Below, one piece after another: positions 27,775-40,012 of a stretch of DNA of 64,000 bases (position 1 is its first letter; each line of letters starts with the position of its first letter). The DNA comes from Chrysoporthe austroafricana. Lineage: Eukaryota > Ascomycota > Sordariomycetes > Diaporthales > Cryphonectriaceae. The stretch is taken from positions 3,784,342 to 3,848,341 of the forward strand of contig JYIP02000007.1 in assembly GCA_001051155.2 (NCBI GenBank), in the 5' to 3' direction. The notes under the pieces were generated by a model. That model saw nothing but the letters and a program-made list of their open reading frames with translations. It made no database searches and was not told the DNA's origin. The translations under genes were made by a program, and so were the position numbers.

Positions 27775-30150
27775 GCGCACACAGCTGTCCTTCGTGCACT
27801 GCCCCCCGCCGTGCTCCGCTATGCCCCGTACGACCAGCTGTGGTGATGCTTATGTCCGACTATAGCCGAACCCACGTGATTACGCGCACTGGTGCTGACA
27901 TACGCGCTCCTCCTCTGTGCAAACCAGTCAGCCAGCCCATGCTTGCGATGACATCCCCCCCTCTTCTTTTCTTTTCTTTGTCACAGCCAGGTGCTCGGTG
28001 CTCCTCCTCCTCCCCGTGGCCAGCTGCGTGCAGAGCATCACACCCCGCGGGCGCTCCCTCCTGCCTGGCTGCCTGTCTGCCTGTCTGCCCGTCTGCCTGT
28101 GTGCCGGCCGGCAAGGCCAGAGCAAGGCATAATCACCGTATGTCCTCTCGCGGTCCTGCTGCCACGGCCCGCAAGGCTCTTGCTCTTCCTCCTACAGCCT
28201 TCTTGACACTCTCTTCCCATAGCTTTCCTTCCAGACCTCCTCTTCGTACTCCTCTCGCAGCTCTTGCAGTTCGCACTCCACAGCCCCACGAGCTTGCACA
28301 GAGCTCCCAGAGCTTGCACAGCTCGTACAGCTGCTACAGCTGCTCCCACTCCTCTCGCAGCTCGCGCAGCTCTTCTTCCCACAGCTTCCATACCTCCTAC
28401 AGCGCGCACTTCACAGCTTTAAGAGCTCGTACAGCTACGCGATCTCCCAGACTTCTGCTTCGTACAGCTCCCACAGCTCGCATAGCTGGCTGCCAGAGCT
28501 GCTCCCACTCCCCTCGCAGCTCTCGCAGCCATTGCAGCTCGCTCTCCACAGCTTCCGGAGCTCGCGCAGCTGCCAGAGCTGCTCCTACTGTTCCCACGAC
28601 TCGCGTTCCACAGCTTGCACAGCTTCGAAAGCTCGCACAGCTCGTACAGCTCGTACAGCTCGCACAGCTCGCACAGCTCATACAGCTCGCACAGCTGCTC
28701 TTGCGTTGGCAGCTCTTGTCTCGACAGCCCCCAGCTCCTCCTCCTGACAGCTCGACCTGCCAGCTCCTCTTGTGGTGGTTCCTCTCAGCCCGTCTTGTAT
28801 TGGCAGCTCTTGTCTCGACGCCTCTGGGTAAGCTCCTCTCGCCCTGGCTCCTCCCCAGCTTTCGTCATACTGACCACGCTTCCCAGCGCTGCCCCCCTAA
28901 CGCTGCCTCTCCCGACAACGCCTCCCAACGCCTCCTCACCCGCCACGTCGTCGCCGTCCTCCCTTCCTCCCCCCCCCCTCGTCGAGCCTGCTCCCCTCCC
29001 TCCTTCCCTCCTAGTTCCCGCGCGCGGCGGAAGTTATTTGTTGGGCCGGTGCAAGAGGAGGGAAATATATATGTCGCGGTTGGGTCGGGTGGGCGGAAAA
29101 GTCGTTTTCAGCCTTGTTATTATCTCTGCGTCGAGTGCGCGCGCCTCTCTCGTCTTTGCCTTCTCTTCCCGTGATCGTTATCCGGGGTTTCCTCGCTCGG
29201 GTGGATAAGCAGTCCCGCATCTTTGAAGCTCGTTTTCTCTTATTGCTGTTTTCATATCCGTCGTCCCGGATTGTTCCCCCGAGCCTCCCACCTGCCATTT
29301 CGCTGCCGTCCCCCGTCGGTCTTTGTGCGCTATTCTTCTATCGCCCCTAGTTGTTTTCAATATCCTTTTATCGCGCCCCCCCCCTCTCGCTCGTATGGAC
29401 AAGCCAGTCCGTATCTTTGGTTCGTCGGGTCTCTGCGCTATTCTCAACCTTCTTGTCATCGTTACCGGGGGGTTTCAATTATCCCCGAGTTTCCCCTTAT
29501 CATTGCCAGGGAGTTTCAGTTTGTCCCCTAGTTCTCCCCCCTTGTGATCGCCGATCTCGCATTGCCTGCTCGCATATCCGTGGTATATGGTTTCAACCGC
29601 CCCCTTTGTCGTCCCTCCAGGCCTGTTATCAAGTATTTGCGCCTCCCGGGCGGTAATGGTAGCAGTGCGGCGCGTCGTGGTATGGTATGGGTTAGGTGGT
29701 GCCCTGCGCGCGCGTCCGTAATTTGTTTTGAACCGCCCCCTTTGCCGTCCCCAGACGTCTCTTACGCCTCGCAACATATCCCTAGGCCTGTTATCAAGTA
29801 TCCGCGCCCTTTTTTAATGTCCTTTCCCTTCTCTCTGGCAGGTAGCATGTGCAGAAGGCGTCCGGGGTTGCGGCATTTTCCAGTTCTGCTGGCCAAGAGG
29901 AGCAAATATATCTCGAGGTTGGTCTGGGGAGGCAATAGATCGCGGGGTCGGTCGGAGGAAATATATCTCGAGGTTGGTCGGGGGAAATATATCTTACTGT
30001 CCTTGCTGTCGTGGTTGTCGTCCAGGTTCCCCCCCCCCCGCCCTCCGGCCCCCCGCGCGTATGGACAAGTAGTCCGTATTTTGAAATTTATTTTTCCTGA
30101 CCCTTTGTCGTCCCGGGTTATTCATACTGAATTTTGCTGCTTAGGTGTTA
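27775..30150 (+). repeat. Composite GC-rich repeat, copy C
   Basis: Same module order as copy B: GCACACAGCTGTCC / CGACCAGCTGTGGTGATGCT (27,780-27,905), CTGCCTG repeats and GCCGGCCGGCAAGGCCAGAG (28,065-28,125), AGCT array (28,205-28,770), TCTCGACGCCTC / GACCACGC(T/C)TCCCAGCG (28,815-28,900), GCGCGGCGGAAGTTATTTGT / ATATATATGTCGCGG (29,020-29,080), then ~175-bp subrepeats (29,570-29,830) and ATATATCTCGAGGTTGGTC repeats (29,905-29,990). The first AGCT array of copy B has no equivalent here. Confidence 0.8.
28205..28770 (+). repeat. AGCT array of copy C
   Basis: More than 45 AGCT sites at 9-12 bp spacing, with a near-perfect 9-bp run around 28,625-28,700 (CGCACAGCT / CGTACAGCT). The periodicity is tighter here than in copy B. 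Confidence 0.9.
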
Positions 30151-30230
30151 AAGTATATTGTTACTGCAACTGGCGACAACCAGGCATTTCACTCCTAGAC
30201 AAGTTTATAGAAAGATAAACTGTGGTATTT

Positions 30231-31583
30231 TTACGAGTTACAACTAGCAGACCGCAATCGGCTGGAACTCCTAGGCTGACTGAGAGACCGCGTCCGAGAC
30301 CTTGTTCCAGCGGACGGCGGTGCCCCGTCGTCCGCATCAGTCCTGCGTCGCCTCGAGCCCGTAGATACATGCGTATTACTAACCACCACCCCATCCTCGT
30401 CTACGAAGCGGATTCGCTTGACAGCTGTACGCGGTGGGGATCCAGGCGATGGCGACGGCGAGGTAGACGCCTCGATTGTGCGCTGGCGCCGCTCGGCATC
30501 GTCCAGAAGCCGGCACAGGCGGGCGAATGGAATACGAACGTCTGACGCTGGCCCGAGGTCCAGCGGAAGCTTCCTCCGCTCCCGCATCGGTAGGAACCAC
30601 CTGAACGGGAGGACGAGCTCGCCCGGCGCCGCCAGGCCGCGCTCGTCGCGAAAGACCTTGTCCCGCACGGCCTGCTGCACTGTGAGCGTGTCGTCCTCCT
30701 GGCCCGACGCCCAGAGGGAAAACGACGCGGCGTGGACGCCTGTCCTGCGCCCTGCCCTCTGGATATACGTGATGTCGAACCCGAGGACCGTGCAGATGTC
30801 GCCCGGCAGGCGCTCAAAGAACTCGACGACCTTATCGTGCAGGCTCTCGTCGTCCTGGCTGTAGGCAACCTCGAGCACGAAGGGAGGGTACCGCACGCCG
30901 CTGTAGTGCCACTGCCCGTCGGGGGACCGGTCGTAGACCGGGGCGCTCGGGCGCGCGCCTGCGCCCCGTTTGCGCTTCTGCACGGACGCGTTGCCGCCCG
31001 GTACGAGCCTCTCGCGAAACGGATGCAGGACGGGATGCTGCTCCGCGACCCGGTCCAGCTCTTGGTTGATCACACTCCCGACCGACATCTTGAAGAACTC
31101 ATGGAGAGGGCAGGCCGTGAGCCGCAGCGTGAGCGCGCCCGTCTCCGCGTCCCAATGCCTCCGGACCTGGTCCTCGTAGTACGCCAACAGCCCCGGATGC
31201 TCGGCCAGTCTATCGTATAGCAGGTCGTATGATGGCTGGCCGCGCAGGTGAAACGTCGGCTCCGTGTCTTGTGGTGACCATGTGCCACAAAAGAGGGCCC
31301 AGATTGTCTCGTATGCTTCGTCGATGGCCGCCTCCTCCTTGTGCCTATGTGGGTGCGCGTCTGGACCCGTGTCCTCCAGCGCGTCGGGCGTGTCGTGGCA
31401 GCCGGCCTCGGACAGTTGGGGTGAAGGCAGCTCAGACGGCAGCGGTTTCACGTCTTCTCTCCTTCTTCTCCCTATTGTTCTTCCTCGTCCCTTGGTCGCA
31501 CGGGCGCTGGTGCTGGCGTGGGCGTGGGTTCGGTGGTGGTGGTGGTCTCCGCTGCTGAAGCTCGAGGTTGGCGTAGATACCAT
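30231..31583 (-). CDS. Uma2/PD-(D/E)XK-like hypothetical protein, intact (450 aa)
   Basis: I chose the ATG at 31583 (A at -3, G at +4) because the longer frame upstream lacks an ATG. Residues 1-85 are low complexity (HHHH, Arg-rich). Residues 90-185 hold helices including HEFFKMSVGSVINQEL. Residues 220-275 hold the core: RYPPFVLEVAYSQDDESLHD, KVVEFFE and CTVLGFDITYI. Residues 287-292 (SFSLWA) and 323-332 (LVLPFRWFLP) complete the pattern. The ExxYSQ strand, Lys-bearing helix and following strand match the abundant fungal family whose broken copies lie at 2.1-3.3 and 17.6 kb, and resemble Uma2-type PD-(D/E)XK folds (inference). The C-terminal 85 residues are Ser/Arg-rich and disordered. No introns, no stops. 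Nuclease activity is unproven. Confidence 0.75.
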   Translation of the reverse strand: MVSTPTSSFSSGDHHHHRTHAHASTSARATKGRGRTIGRRRREDVKPLPSELPSPQLSEAGCHDTPDALEDTGPDAHPHRHKEEAAIDEAYETIWALFCGTWSPQDTEPTFHLRGQPSYDLLYDRLAEHPGLLAYYEDQVRRHWDAETGALTLRLTACPLHEFFKMSVGSVINQELDRVAEQHPVLHPFRERLVPGGNASVQKRKRGAGARPSAPVYDRSPDGQWHYSGVRYPPFVLEVAYSQDDESLHDKVVEFFERLPGDICTVLGFDITYIQRAGRRTGVHAASFSLWASGQEDDTLTVQQAVRDKVFRDERGLAAPGELVLPFRWFLPMRERRKLPLDLGPASDVRIPFARLCRLLDDAERRQRTIEASTSPSPSPGSPPRTAVKRIRFVDEDGVVVSNTHVSTGSRRRRTDADDGAPPSAGTRSRTRSLSQPRSSSRLRSASCNS

Positions 31584-34500
31584 GCTGCAGTTACGCGGCG
31601 GGGCGCAGAGGGCGGGCGGCGGGCGGGGCAGACGTCGTTGAGGGCTGCAGCGGGCTTGACGCTGATGGCCGTATGTGAAGAACAAATGCCTGTGGTTGTA
31701 CGTGTGGCTGTATGCAAGTGGGAGAAAGAAAGATATAACTTCGCGCGGAGTGCGGTGCGCTCATTTTGATTACTAATCCGACTTCGTAGCTCGGACCTGA
31801 CTCGTATGGCGGCGTGGCTGTGCCGTGCTAACCAGTACTTCAGCTTACGTAGACGGGGGTTAGGGTTAAGCAAACAGCTTTGGCTTGACGGGCCCAGGGG
31901 TTGCCCTGATAATAGCGATGCCTCGCTTAGGCATGTCACTTCGACGAGCCCAGCGCCTGGCGAAAAGAAACATCCCGAGACGACTGACGACAAGACAAAA
32001 GACCCAGGTCTCGAGAGCCGCAGCACCTTCGGGTACCTCCAATGCCAGCAGGCTTTTCGTTTGACCACACCATCGCTGTGTGGCTGTCGAACATCCCGCC
32101 GCCCGCCTCGACGCGCCGTCCCGGTCCGGCAGCGACCGAGCCGCCGCCACCGACGACAGCGACGACGACGTCGGCTAGCTAAGATGAATGGCTCGGAAGG
32201 GTGCTACATGCAGTACAGTATGAGGTATGCAAAGAAAAAAGTTGATGAGAACGGGGGTGATCTCAGGGATGAATACAGGGGGGTGTCATTTCGTGAAAAC
32301 GGGGATCTGTTCATAGCTGAAGTTCCTCTTGGGAAGGCTGCTCTGCGTTTCCGATGCTGGCCTACTCCCTTGGTCCCCCGGGTCTGATATCTATGTAGAC
32401 AAATTTCAGCAGCTGCTCTATTCATTAGGGAACCAAACATTGAAGACCATGATCGATGAATCATGCTGACTACCCGTGACTGCGTGGGTAGCATTAGACC
32501 AATGCTGGGAGGTGCAGAGTAACGCTGTGATAAAAAGTGAGGGAGAGAATGGGAAGTGAAGGGGGCTGAACTGTGGATTGGTGCTGCCAGTAGCATGATG
32601 CAGACAAGGTACTGAGACTGATTATAATATATTATCAAAGATGGAAATTGAGGAAATAAATTGGCGCTCCCAAGAAAGCGGATCTTTTCGGCGGCAGATG
32701 CAGATTGTGAGCCGCTGATATCGACTACTCGTATATGAGCATAAAATTGCAGTACCAATATTTTTAGGGAAGTAATGATTTAAGTCCTCAAACTGCCACA
32801 GCGCCAAGATCATCATTGGCTGCATCTTAGCATCCAGCTAATCGTGCCTACATCTCGGAATCACATTGGCCCGCTCAAACGCGTTAGGTTGATCCGAAAG
32901 TGAGCTCGTGATTGCAAGGTAAGGTAGCGTTGAGCAGAACAGCGTGACACTCTGCCTCCGGGGTAGTGTCCGTGGGATCCGGCTGTGTAAAGGGTGTAAT
33001 ATGATGCATCCTCCATTTTCAAGGCATGGCAAGATCGCTTCCCCGGCTCTTCTAGACATCGCTCTAACAGCGTACTATGAAGCTTTGTCCCGGGCTTACG
33101 TCTACCGCCTCCTAGCAGGGCATCGTCTACAACCGTCATCGAAGATGAGATAAGCATCTGATAATAAGCATCCTATCATCAGCATTGAGCACTCTGTCCC
33201 CACCGTTGGGCGTCCAGCGCCCTTTATGAAGCTTTTAACGCCCGCTATCAAGCTTCCCGCGCCCGCCATTGGGATTCCGGAATCCTACTCGAATTTGAGC
33301 AACTTGTATGAATTCGAGATCCTGTGAGATACATGCCGCTTTGATGGTGTACACTAAATCCACTCATACATGCGCCTCAACAGCCCTCATCCGCAGCGTT
33401 CCGTTCTACCCCCTCCCCCTCCTTCCGAACACTTTATCGTTGTTCGCGCCTACTCTCAGCTATGGCACATGCAGAATTGCCAGACCGAACAATGATTCTG
33501 CATAGCCATTTCTTAGTGTTAGTTCAGATAGGAGGATTTGAAATACTGGCCGGTCACGAAGCTTCCTGGCGTTGAAATCTTCCATTAAAATCGAAAACAA
33601 AGCATTGTATGCTGGTGAAGGTGGAGGTCAGAAACAGATATCGAAGAGTATCTTATGTGAATTTATCTCTTGAAAAATATTAAGAAGAGGTCTACATCTA
33701 TAGTGACCATAGTACTCTAGTCTAAGAACTGATCCGTATTGTCTTAGAATGTATCCCGTGATAGCAGCAAGATCGGGCTCAAGTAAGTATTAGACCTGAC
33801 GGAAGGGTATTAACTCATATCGTCAAGTCGTTCTTTCGCATGTTTCTATAGCCACATCTCGCTCTATTTACATCTCTGGATCAGGTGCTTAGACGGTGGT
33901 TTCTGTTAAAACTTGGATACTTTACTGTGCTGAAAATCCGGATATTGCACCATGTGTCCATCCTTGAATGCAACGATCGAGAGTCTGGATCAAATGCAAC
34001 GATGCTTCTCCTTTGGAAAGGAAAGTCTGCAACCTCTAGCTTGTAAGACAGGCGGACTATATGATCTGATTTGCCTTGTACCTTTATATTGTTTGCTTTT
34101 TTGGAGGAATGTGAATAATGGAATAGCTAGTTGTGTAGCAGCCATTCACTACGCTAATGCAGCTCCTGAGCCAGTTTCGCGAAAGTCAAGTGGTTGCCGG
34201 CTATGAGCTTAGAAGATCCTGCAAGAGTATGTAGCAAGTAGAGGTCTCAAGATATCAGAGCATTGATGGCAAAATCACTATGCCTTTCCAAAACCATTTG
34301 ACCAGTATGTATCGCAAGGCATTATCGATATGTACTGAAAGGAATAATTCCAGTATGTTTGAAGTCCGTATGCAATAAAGCGCCCTGTTCGGCTGAAGGA
34401 AACGGACCACCGGCTCAGTAATAAAGGGACTCTCGTATGGCGAGACGGTAGCGGATACAGATATGACGAGTCAGAACGAGATGAATATCTGCGTTGCAAA

Positions 34501-34790
34501 TCCTCCCGAAAGATTCTAGATATACGCCATACTCCTTGGCGAACTCTACTCTGATATTATTTGTAAGTGCTTCACTCAATTTCCAGGTATATCATGAAAT
34601 GCTATAGCTAACGACTATTTGTAAATCAAGGTGAAGATATTGACCTAAGCATGCATATCCAGGAGGCGCTGCAAGTTCATCCCCAATTAAGAAAGAAGCC
34701 CGACCTCCAAGAAGCTAGAATCAAGATGCAAAGCAGTAATTCAGAGTATGCTGAACAGACTAAGGTCAAAGTCCTAGGATCCCATGCCTC
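31584..34790. other. Gene-poor region
   Basis: Upstream of the 450-residue gene is a pyrimidine-rich leader (31,640-31,740 on the minus strand). AGACGGGGGTTAGGGTTAAG (31,850) is telomere-like. Frames of 60-190 codons on both strands (for example 31,806-32,387) show no family motif. 34,390-34,560 has one longer plus-strand frame (TDHRLSNKGTLVWRDGSGYR) with a GTAAGT end, which I cannot identify. From about 34,800 the DNA becomes strongly AT-rich. Confidence 0.45.
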
Positions 34791-34797
34791 AACCCCC

Positions 34798-35291
34798 TTT
34801 ATATATTCTCTTTTTTCTCAACCAATTCTTTCTCGAATTGCTTGATTTTTTAATTGTATATTATCTTGAATATAATGAAGCCCTATGCCGAATCCGATAT
34901 TAATAATGCTTTCCAGGCTATTAGGGCAAGCCTATCTTTTCGAAAGGCTTCGATCGAATAAGGCATTCCTTTTAGCACTTTTCGCTATCGTTTAACAGGC
35001 AAATAAATTTATTAACTCGGCGCTAAATCTCTATAACGGCTTTCTATTAGTCAAGAAAGTAAATTAGTTAAATGGATTTGCATTCAGGAAAGCCTAGGAT
35101 TCCTATTTAGCTATTCGGAATTCAGATATTTTGCTTAGCGGATTCTAGCTATTCAAAGAGACGTTCAACCCTTTGGATAGCGATAGACTAAAGCTTTTTT
35201 AAAGAGAAATCCAGAGATTAAGGTTCGAATAGCTCGAAAGATTGCCTTAGCTCGAATTAATAAAATAATAATTAAAGTAATTTAGCCTTAG
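34798..35291 (+). mobile_element. Fot1/pogo element A, 5' part (split by gypsy-1)
   Basis: An ATG at 34,875 starts MKPYAESDINNAFQAIRASL, a psq-type helix-turn-helix, followed by a CENP-B-type HTH (RLSISQESKLVKWICIQESL, RWTKAFLKR-type string with stops). Many TAA/TAG stops replace Gln or Trp codons (RIP). At 35,291 the transposase is cut by the LTR of gypsy-1 and resumes at 42,596. The expected left terminal inverted repeat is not recognisable before 34,798. Confidence 0.8.
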
Positions 35292-35728
35292 TATTATAAA
35301 CGCTGCAGTAATCCTAAAATAACTGTAAAGTCAAAAGGTTTATGCTAATAAGAACAGTGCTAAGTATAGCCTTGAATATCAGAACAAATTTACCAAATAT
35401 TTGCAATATTTATAAGCTTTAAGTGGCTATCAATAATAGGGGCCAATTGATATTTAGATTGATAACTGAAAAGCTATAGTAACCTATATAGCAAATATCC
35501 TGTTTTATATATCCGGCTTTTCAGTACTGGACCGATAGAACTATTATCGATATTATCGGTTTACGCAAGACTATCGGGACCGATAGCGATCCTATCGATC
35601 CAATCCTTAACTTTGGATTATGTAATTCTTATAAGTATTCCTTTAATAGGGTTATTATACAGGCTGGCTTATTGGCTTTTCCTGCTTTCTGGTATATTAG
35701 CGGGCCGTTCTTATATTGAGTTATAATA
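35292..35728 (-). repeat. 3' LTR of gypsy-1
   Basis: 437 bp, from TATTATAAACGCTGC to GAGTTATAATA. The ends TA...TA are probably RIP-changed TG...CA. Contains GACCGATAG-type repeats (35,529-35,600). Confidence 0.92.
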
Positions 35729-35804
35729 TTATTCCTTTCCTATTAATTATCGTTTCTAATAATTTTCCGTAAAGCTTTTATTAACCCTTTTTTTTTGTTA
35801 TTCC

Positions 35805-36400
35805 TTTCCTAATCAGAATATCTTGCAAAATCGGAAAACGTTTTTATAAGAAAACGGATCAGAGCAATACTTTCTGGCTTATTATTTTTTCTCGCTATTC
35901 CGAAATGCTTGCGTATTTTTCTTGCTCGGATTATAACCTTTTCTATTACGTTTCGGAAAAGGATTCTTCGCGTTATGCCGAATATATTTGCAGCAAGCGG
36001 GGTAATTGTAATATAGCGAGCCTTATTCCTGTTCAAATATAGCGGATCGTAAAATAGCATTCCCAGGTTAAGGCGGAATTAAATATTGCTGAAAAGGAAG
36101 CGATACTTGCTAATGCAAAAGTTTTTCGGTTACGGAAATAGCGCTATTTATAAGCCGAGAAAATGGCTCGCGCGGTATGCCGGGGCTTGGATATTATCGA
36201 GAAGCTAGAATAATTAGAGGCAGAAAAGGCGGAAAAGGAATATCGCAAGGCCGAAGCTGAATATCGTACTTTGGAAGTCTTAGTTCCCGAAAGCCTTTTT
36301 CCGGAAAGTTTCGATCTGGATACCGCTTTATAGCAATTTAATTTTAGTATTAACTGGGCTATTATTAATTTAATTGCAAGGCATAATGCTATCCCGGATC
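35805..36400 (+). pseudogene. Antisense coiled-coil frame within gypsy-1
   Basis: Antisense to the element, between integrase and 3' LTR, one plus-strand frame reads ARYSEMLAYFSCSDYN-type sequence, then SRYAEYICSKRGNCNIASLI, QVKAELNIAEKEAILANAKV, FRLRK-stop-RYL-stop-AEKMARA, VCRGLDIIEKLE and EAEKAEKEYRKAEAEYRTLE. It aligns over about 200 residues with the antisense frame of gypsy-2 (63,070-62,470), so it is an inherited part of these elements, not chance. It consists of an N-terminal helical domain plus a coiled coil; function unknown. Confidence 0.65.
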
Positions 36401-36899
36401 TTTCTAATTATTTTTCTAGTTAATTAATTAATTGCCTTTCCCAGTATTTTTTGAATATTTATTATATATTATTTAAGTTATTAACTGGTTTCTAGCTATT
36501 TTCGCTTGAATAGTACTTTTTCTATTTGATTAAGTATTTTTCATATTTGGTTAATTCCCGATATTTAAAGATTCGTTCGATTTTATATTTTGGTTCGTTA
36601 ATTTCGATTTATATAAATTCGTTTATTTTAATTGCATTAAATATTAATTCGAAAAACGAAATGTAAAATATTAAGTAAATTCTTATTTTATAAAGCAATA
36701 TAAGTTCAAAATTTATATTTGAAATTTTCTTTAAAATTCTAAATAGGCTAAATTTCTTATAATCTAACGAATAAGAGAGTCTTATTATTCTAATATGCTT
36801 TTTTTGTCGAATGAAATAGATTTTATTTTTTTCTTATAAAATTGGTCTTTTAATTTTTTTGGAATTAGCATATTTTGTTATTTTTTCTTATATAAATTT

Positions 36900-37750
36900 T
36901 AGTTCTTTCTGAAATTCTTTTTGGACTTTCTTAATTTTCCGGATTCGCTTTTTTACTATTTCTGTATTTGCTTTTAATAATTCGTTATAATAAGCTATCG
37001 GGTTATAGCTATAGAATATATAAAATAATAATTTTTTTATTATATTTATATTTGCGTTATTATATACGAATTGTATTAATAATAATAAGTTAATTTAATT
37101 ATTTTATTCGTAATTTATATAATGCTATAAATATTATTTAATAATCTAATTAATCCGTTCTATTTATTTATCTATTTATAAGTAAAATGCTATAAATATT
37201 TTTTGTTATATTCCGAATAATTTTATAAATGAAATTTAGAAATTAAATATAAACTTCTTATTTCTATCGGAAATAATTTTTTTAAGTATATTATAATTAG
37301 CTATAACTATCTTTAAGAATATATATACGAGATTTTCTATTATATTGCTTTCTTTATAAAAAATAAAATAAGCATATTTGCTTAATTTGTAAATTATTAT
37401 TAAAATACTATCGTATTATATTTTAGTTAAAAGTTTTCGTAAAAAGAATAGCTTAATAATAAAATCCTAGCTAATAGATTGCTAAATTGCTTCTGGAATA
37501 AAAAGCAATTAGAATAGTTTATAAGGCTTATAATATTCAATTCTATTTTTCTTATAGCTATCGTATTCTCGTAAGATTATTTTAATCTTTTTTCTTAACC
37601 TTAAAGAATTCCAATATTTTTTGATTCTTTTATATATAATTCTGATTTTTTAATAGCTATATACGAGTATATTATATATATTTCTGATATATTCGTTCTA
37701 TTTTTCTATTATTATATTTTCCGGTTTCTTTTTATTATTAGAAATTCTGA
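36900..37750 (-). pseudogene. Integrase region of gypsy-1
   Basis: The minus strand reads QSIS-stop-DFIIKLF, LRKLLTKI and YDSILIIIYKLSKYAYFI, the start of the integrase core with its first catalytic Asp (DFI). Downstream, AT decay hides the second Asp and the Glu. Confidence 0.65.
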
Positions 37751-38179
37751 TAATTGCATTAAATTCCTTAGCTTTATTTACAAAATTGCTATCTTTATTT
37801 TATCGGAAGATATTTTGGAATTCTTTAAATTTTATATCCTAATAATCCGATTATTTGCTAAATGTATTTGCTTTACCGTTTTCGGATTCTTTGTAATAAA
37901 TAATCTTCAAATCGAATTATAAAAAGAATTCTGCTTATCTAACTTATTATTTATTTAAAACTTTTATTATTATAAATATTATTAAGTTTTTGTAATCAGA
38001 ATATATTATAATCTAGTATTTGGTTCCGATTAAATAATATTGCTATTTTTCAAATACTTTTACGATTGCTATTAATTCCTTATCTGGAATGCCGTAATTG
38101 AGTTCCGGGCTATTTAATTTTTTTGAAAAGTTACTTACGATTCTGAAATATCCTTAATTATCCCGTTAACTAAGTTATT

Positions 38180-39300
38180 TTCCGAATGTATAATCCGATA
38201 TATCGGTTTCGATTTCAAATAGCTTATTTGGGTTTGCTTTGCAAAATATAGGTTCTGATATAATTTATTTTTTAATTTTATCGAATGCTTTTTAGGCTTT
38301 TTATATCCATTCGAATTTCCGGTTTTTTTTTATCAAATCTATAAAAAAGCATACGATTTTACTATAATCTCGTATAAACTATTAGTAAAAGTTAATATAA
38401 CCGAAAAATGCTTTAATTTCTTTAATTTTTTCTAATATAAGCTATTTTTTTATTGCTTGAATTTTATCTTTCTATATATTAATTTTGCTTAATTTTATTA
38501 TATAACTGAAATAATTAATTTTTTGCTAATAGAAATAGCATTTATTTAATTCGATTAAAAATTTATTATTTAATAAAATTTAAAATATTTGCTATATATG
38601 CTATTTATATAATTCAAAATCTTTTGAATAAATAAAGATATTATCAAAATAAACGATAATAATAATATTTAAATATTTGCAAAAGATATCGTTAATTATT
38701 TCTTGGAAAAATACGGGCGCGTTAATTAATCCAAAAAGTAAAATTACGTATTCGAAATATCCGTAACGAGTTCTGAATACTATTTTCCAAATATTATCTT
38801 CCTTAATCCGAATATAATAATATCCTTTTTTGAAATCGAATATAATAAACTAATTTGTTCCGATTAACCGATCTCGTATCTTTCCTATTAGAAATAAAGG
38901 ATAGCGGTTTTTGATTATAATATTATTAAGCTATCGGTAATTTATATAAAATCGTAATTTGCCGTTCTTTTTAAGTACGAATAAGATTGGATATTTTATA
39001 AGCGATTGCGATTTCTGTATATAATTTCTTTTCAGGTTTTCGTTAATATATTTTTTGAATATTTCGAGTTTTGCTTAATCGAGCTTATAAATAGAATAAT
39101 TCTAAAGTTTTATTCTTTTTTTCAATAGAATTTTATAATCAAAAAGGCCGTATTCTAATAAGCTAATATCGAATTTCCTTTGCTATAGTTTCTTGAATTT
39201 ATAATATTTTTTTAATACGTTCTTGAATTTGGGTAACGGTCCTTTTTTACCTTTTAAGATCTGGAAGAATAAAAAGTACTATTAAGCGTATTTTGTTTCG
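38180..39300 (-). pseudogene. Reverse transcriptase and RNase H regions of gypsy-1
   Basis: RT: KNGKLRFYINYR-stop-LNN, KNRYPLFLI, FDFKKGYYYIRI, FRTRYGYFEYVILLFGLINA and IIIIVYFDNIFIYSKD, where the catalytic Tyr-x-Asp-Asp reads Phe-Asp-Asn (second Asp lost by G to A). RNase H (38,330-38,185): IISEPIFCKANPNKLFEIET and DISDY. Order and spacing are normal for Ty3/gypsy. Confidence 0.85.
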
Positions 39301-39939
39301 CTTGCTTTCTATTTCTACCTATATATTCTAATTTCCGGCAGCTTTAAGTATTTATTATTTTCTAAGCCGAATCTTCTTTTATAATCCTTCCGTATTGGAA
39401 GCCGAATTTCCTTATAGTTCTATAGTTTATATTTCTTTATAACGCTCTGTATTATATTAGCCTTCCGCTAATCGCTAATCGCTTGAATTCTTAATCCGTT
39501 TTTAATTTATATTTATAAGTTCGAAATATCCGTAACCTTTCTTTCTATTTTGATAAGCCTTTCTACTTTAAAAGTATATTTAAACCTATTTAAACGTATA
39601 TTCTTAATACTATTTTCAATAACTAAAACTTTCCCTTTTCCGTTAATTGCAATCTTTTCAATAAGTACGACTTATTTTTATAAAATTTAGCTAATAATCC
39701 AATCGATATAAGGGCTATATTCCTTAAGCTAAAGTATTCTCAAAATTAATTTATGCTATGCTATATTTATAATATCGAAAGTAGTTTTTGTTATAAAGCT
39801 CTGGATTAAAATAAATAAATAATCAGTTTCTATATTAATTATACTAAAGTTATATATAACCGCTTTTCCTTTTATAATATTGAGTTTATAAGGATTTTTC
39901 TTTTGCGTTTAAAGGATTTGCTCTCTATTAACGATTTCT

Positions 39940-40012
39940 GGCAAAATAAAATTTCTTTATACGCCGCTATCCAAAAGCGCGCCGTATTGCTACCCGTTAA
40001 TATATATATTTA
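39940..40012 (-). pseudogene. Aspartic protease motif of gypsy-1
   Basis: The minus strand reads YINGQQYGALLDSGVYKEIL with stops only outside it: the LLDSG active-site loop of retroelement proteases. Confidence 0.7.

Noticed and set aside
31806..32387. 193-codon plus-strand frame
   Set aside because: No ATG-proximal leader, no motifs, abrupt composition changes; treated as chance.
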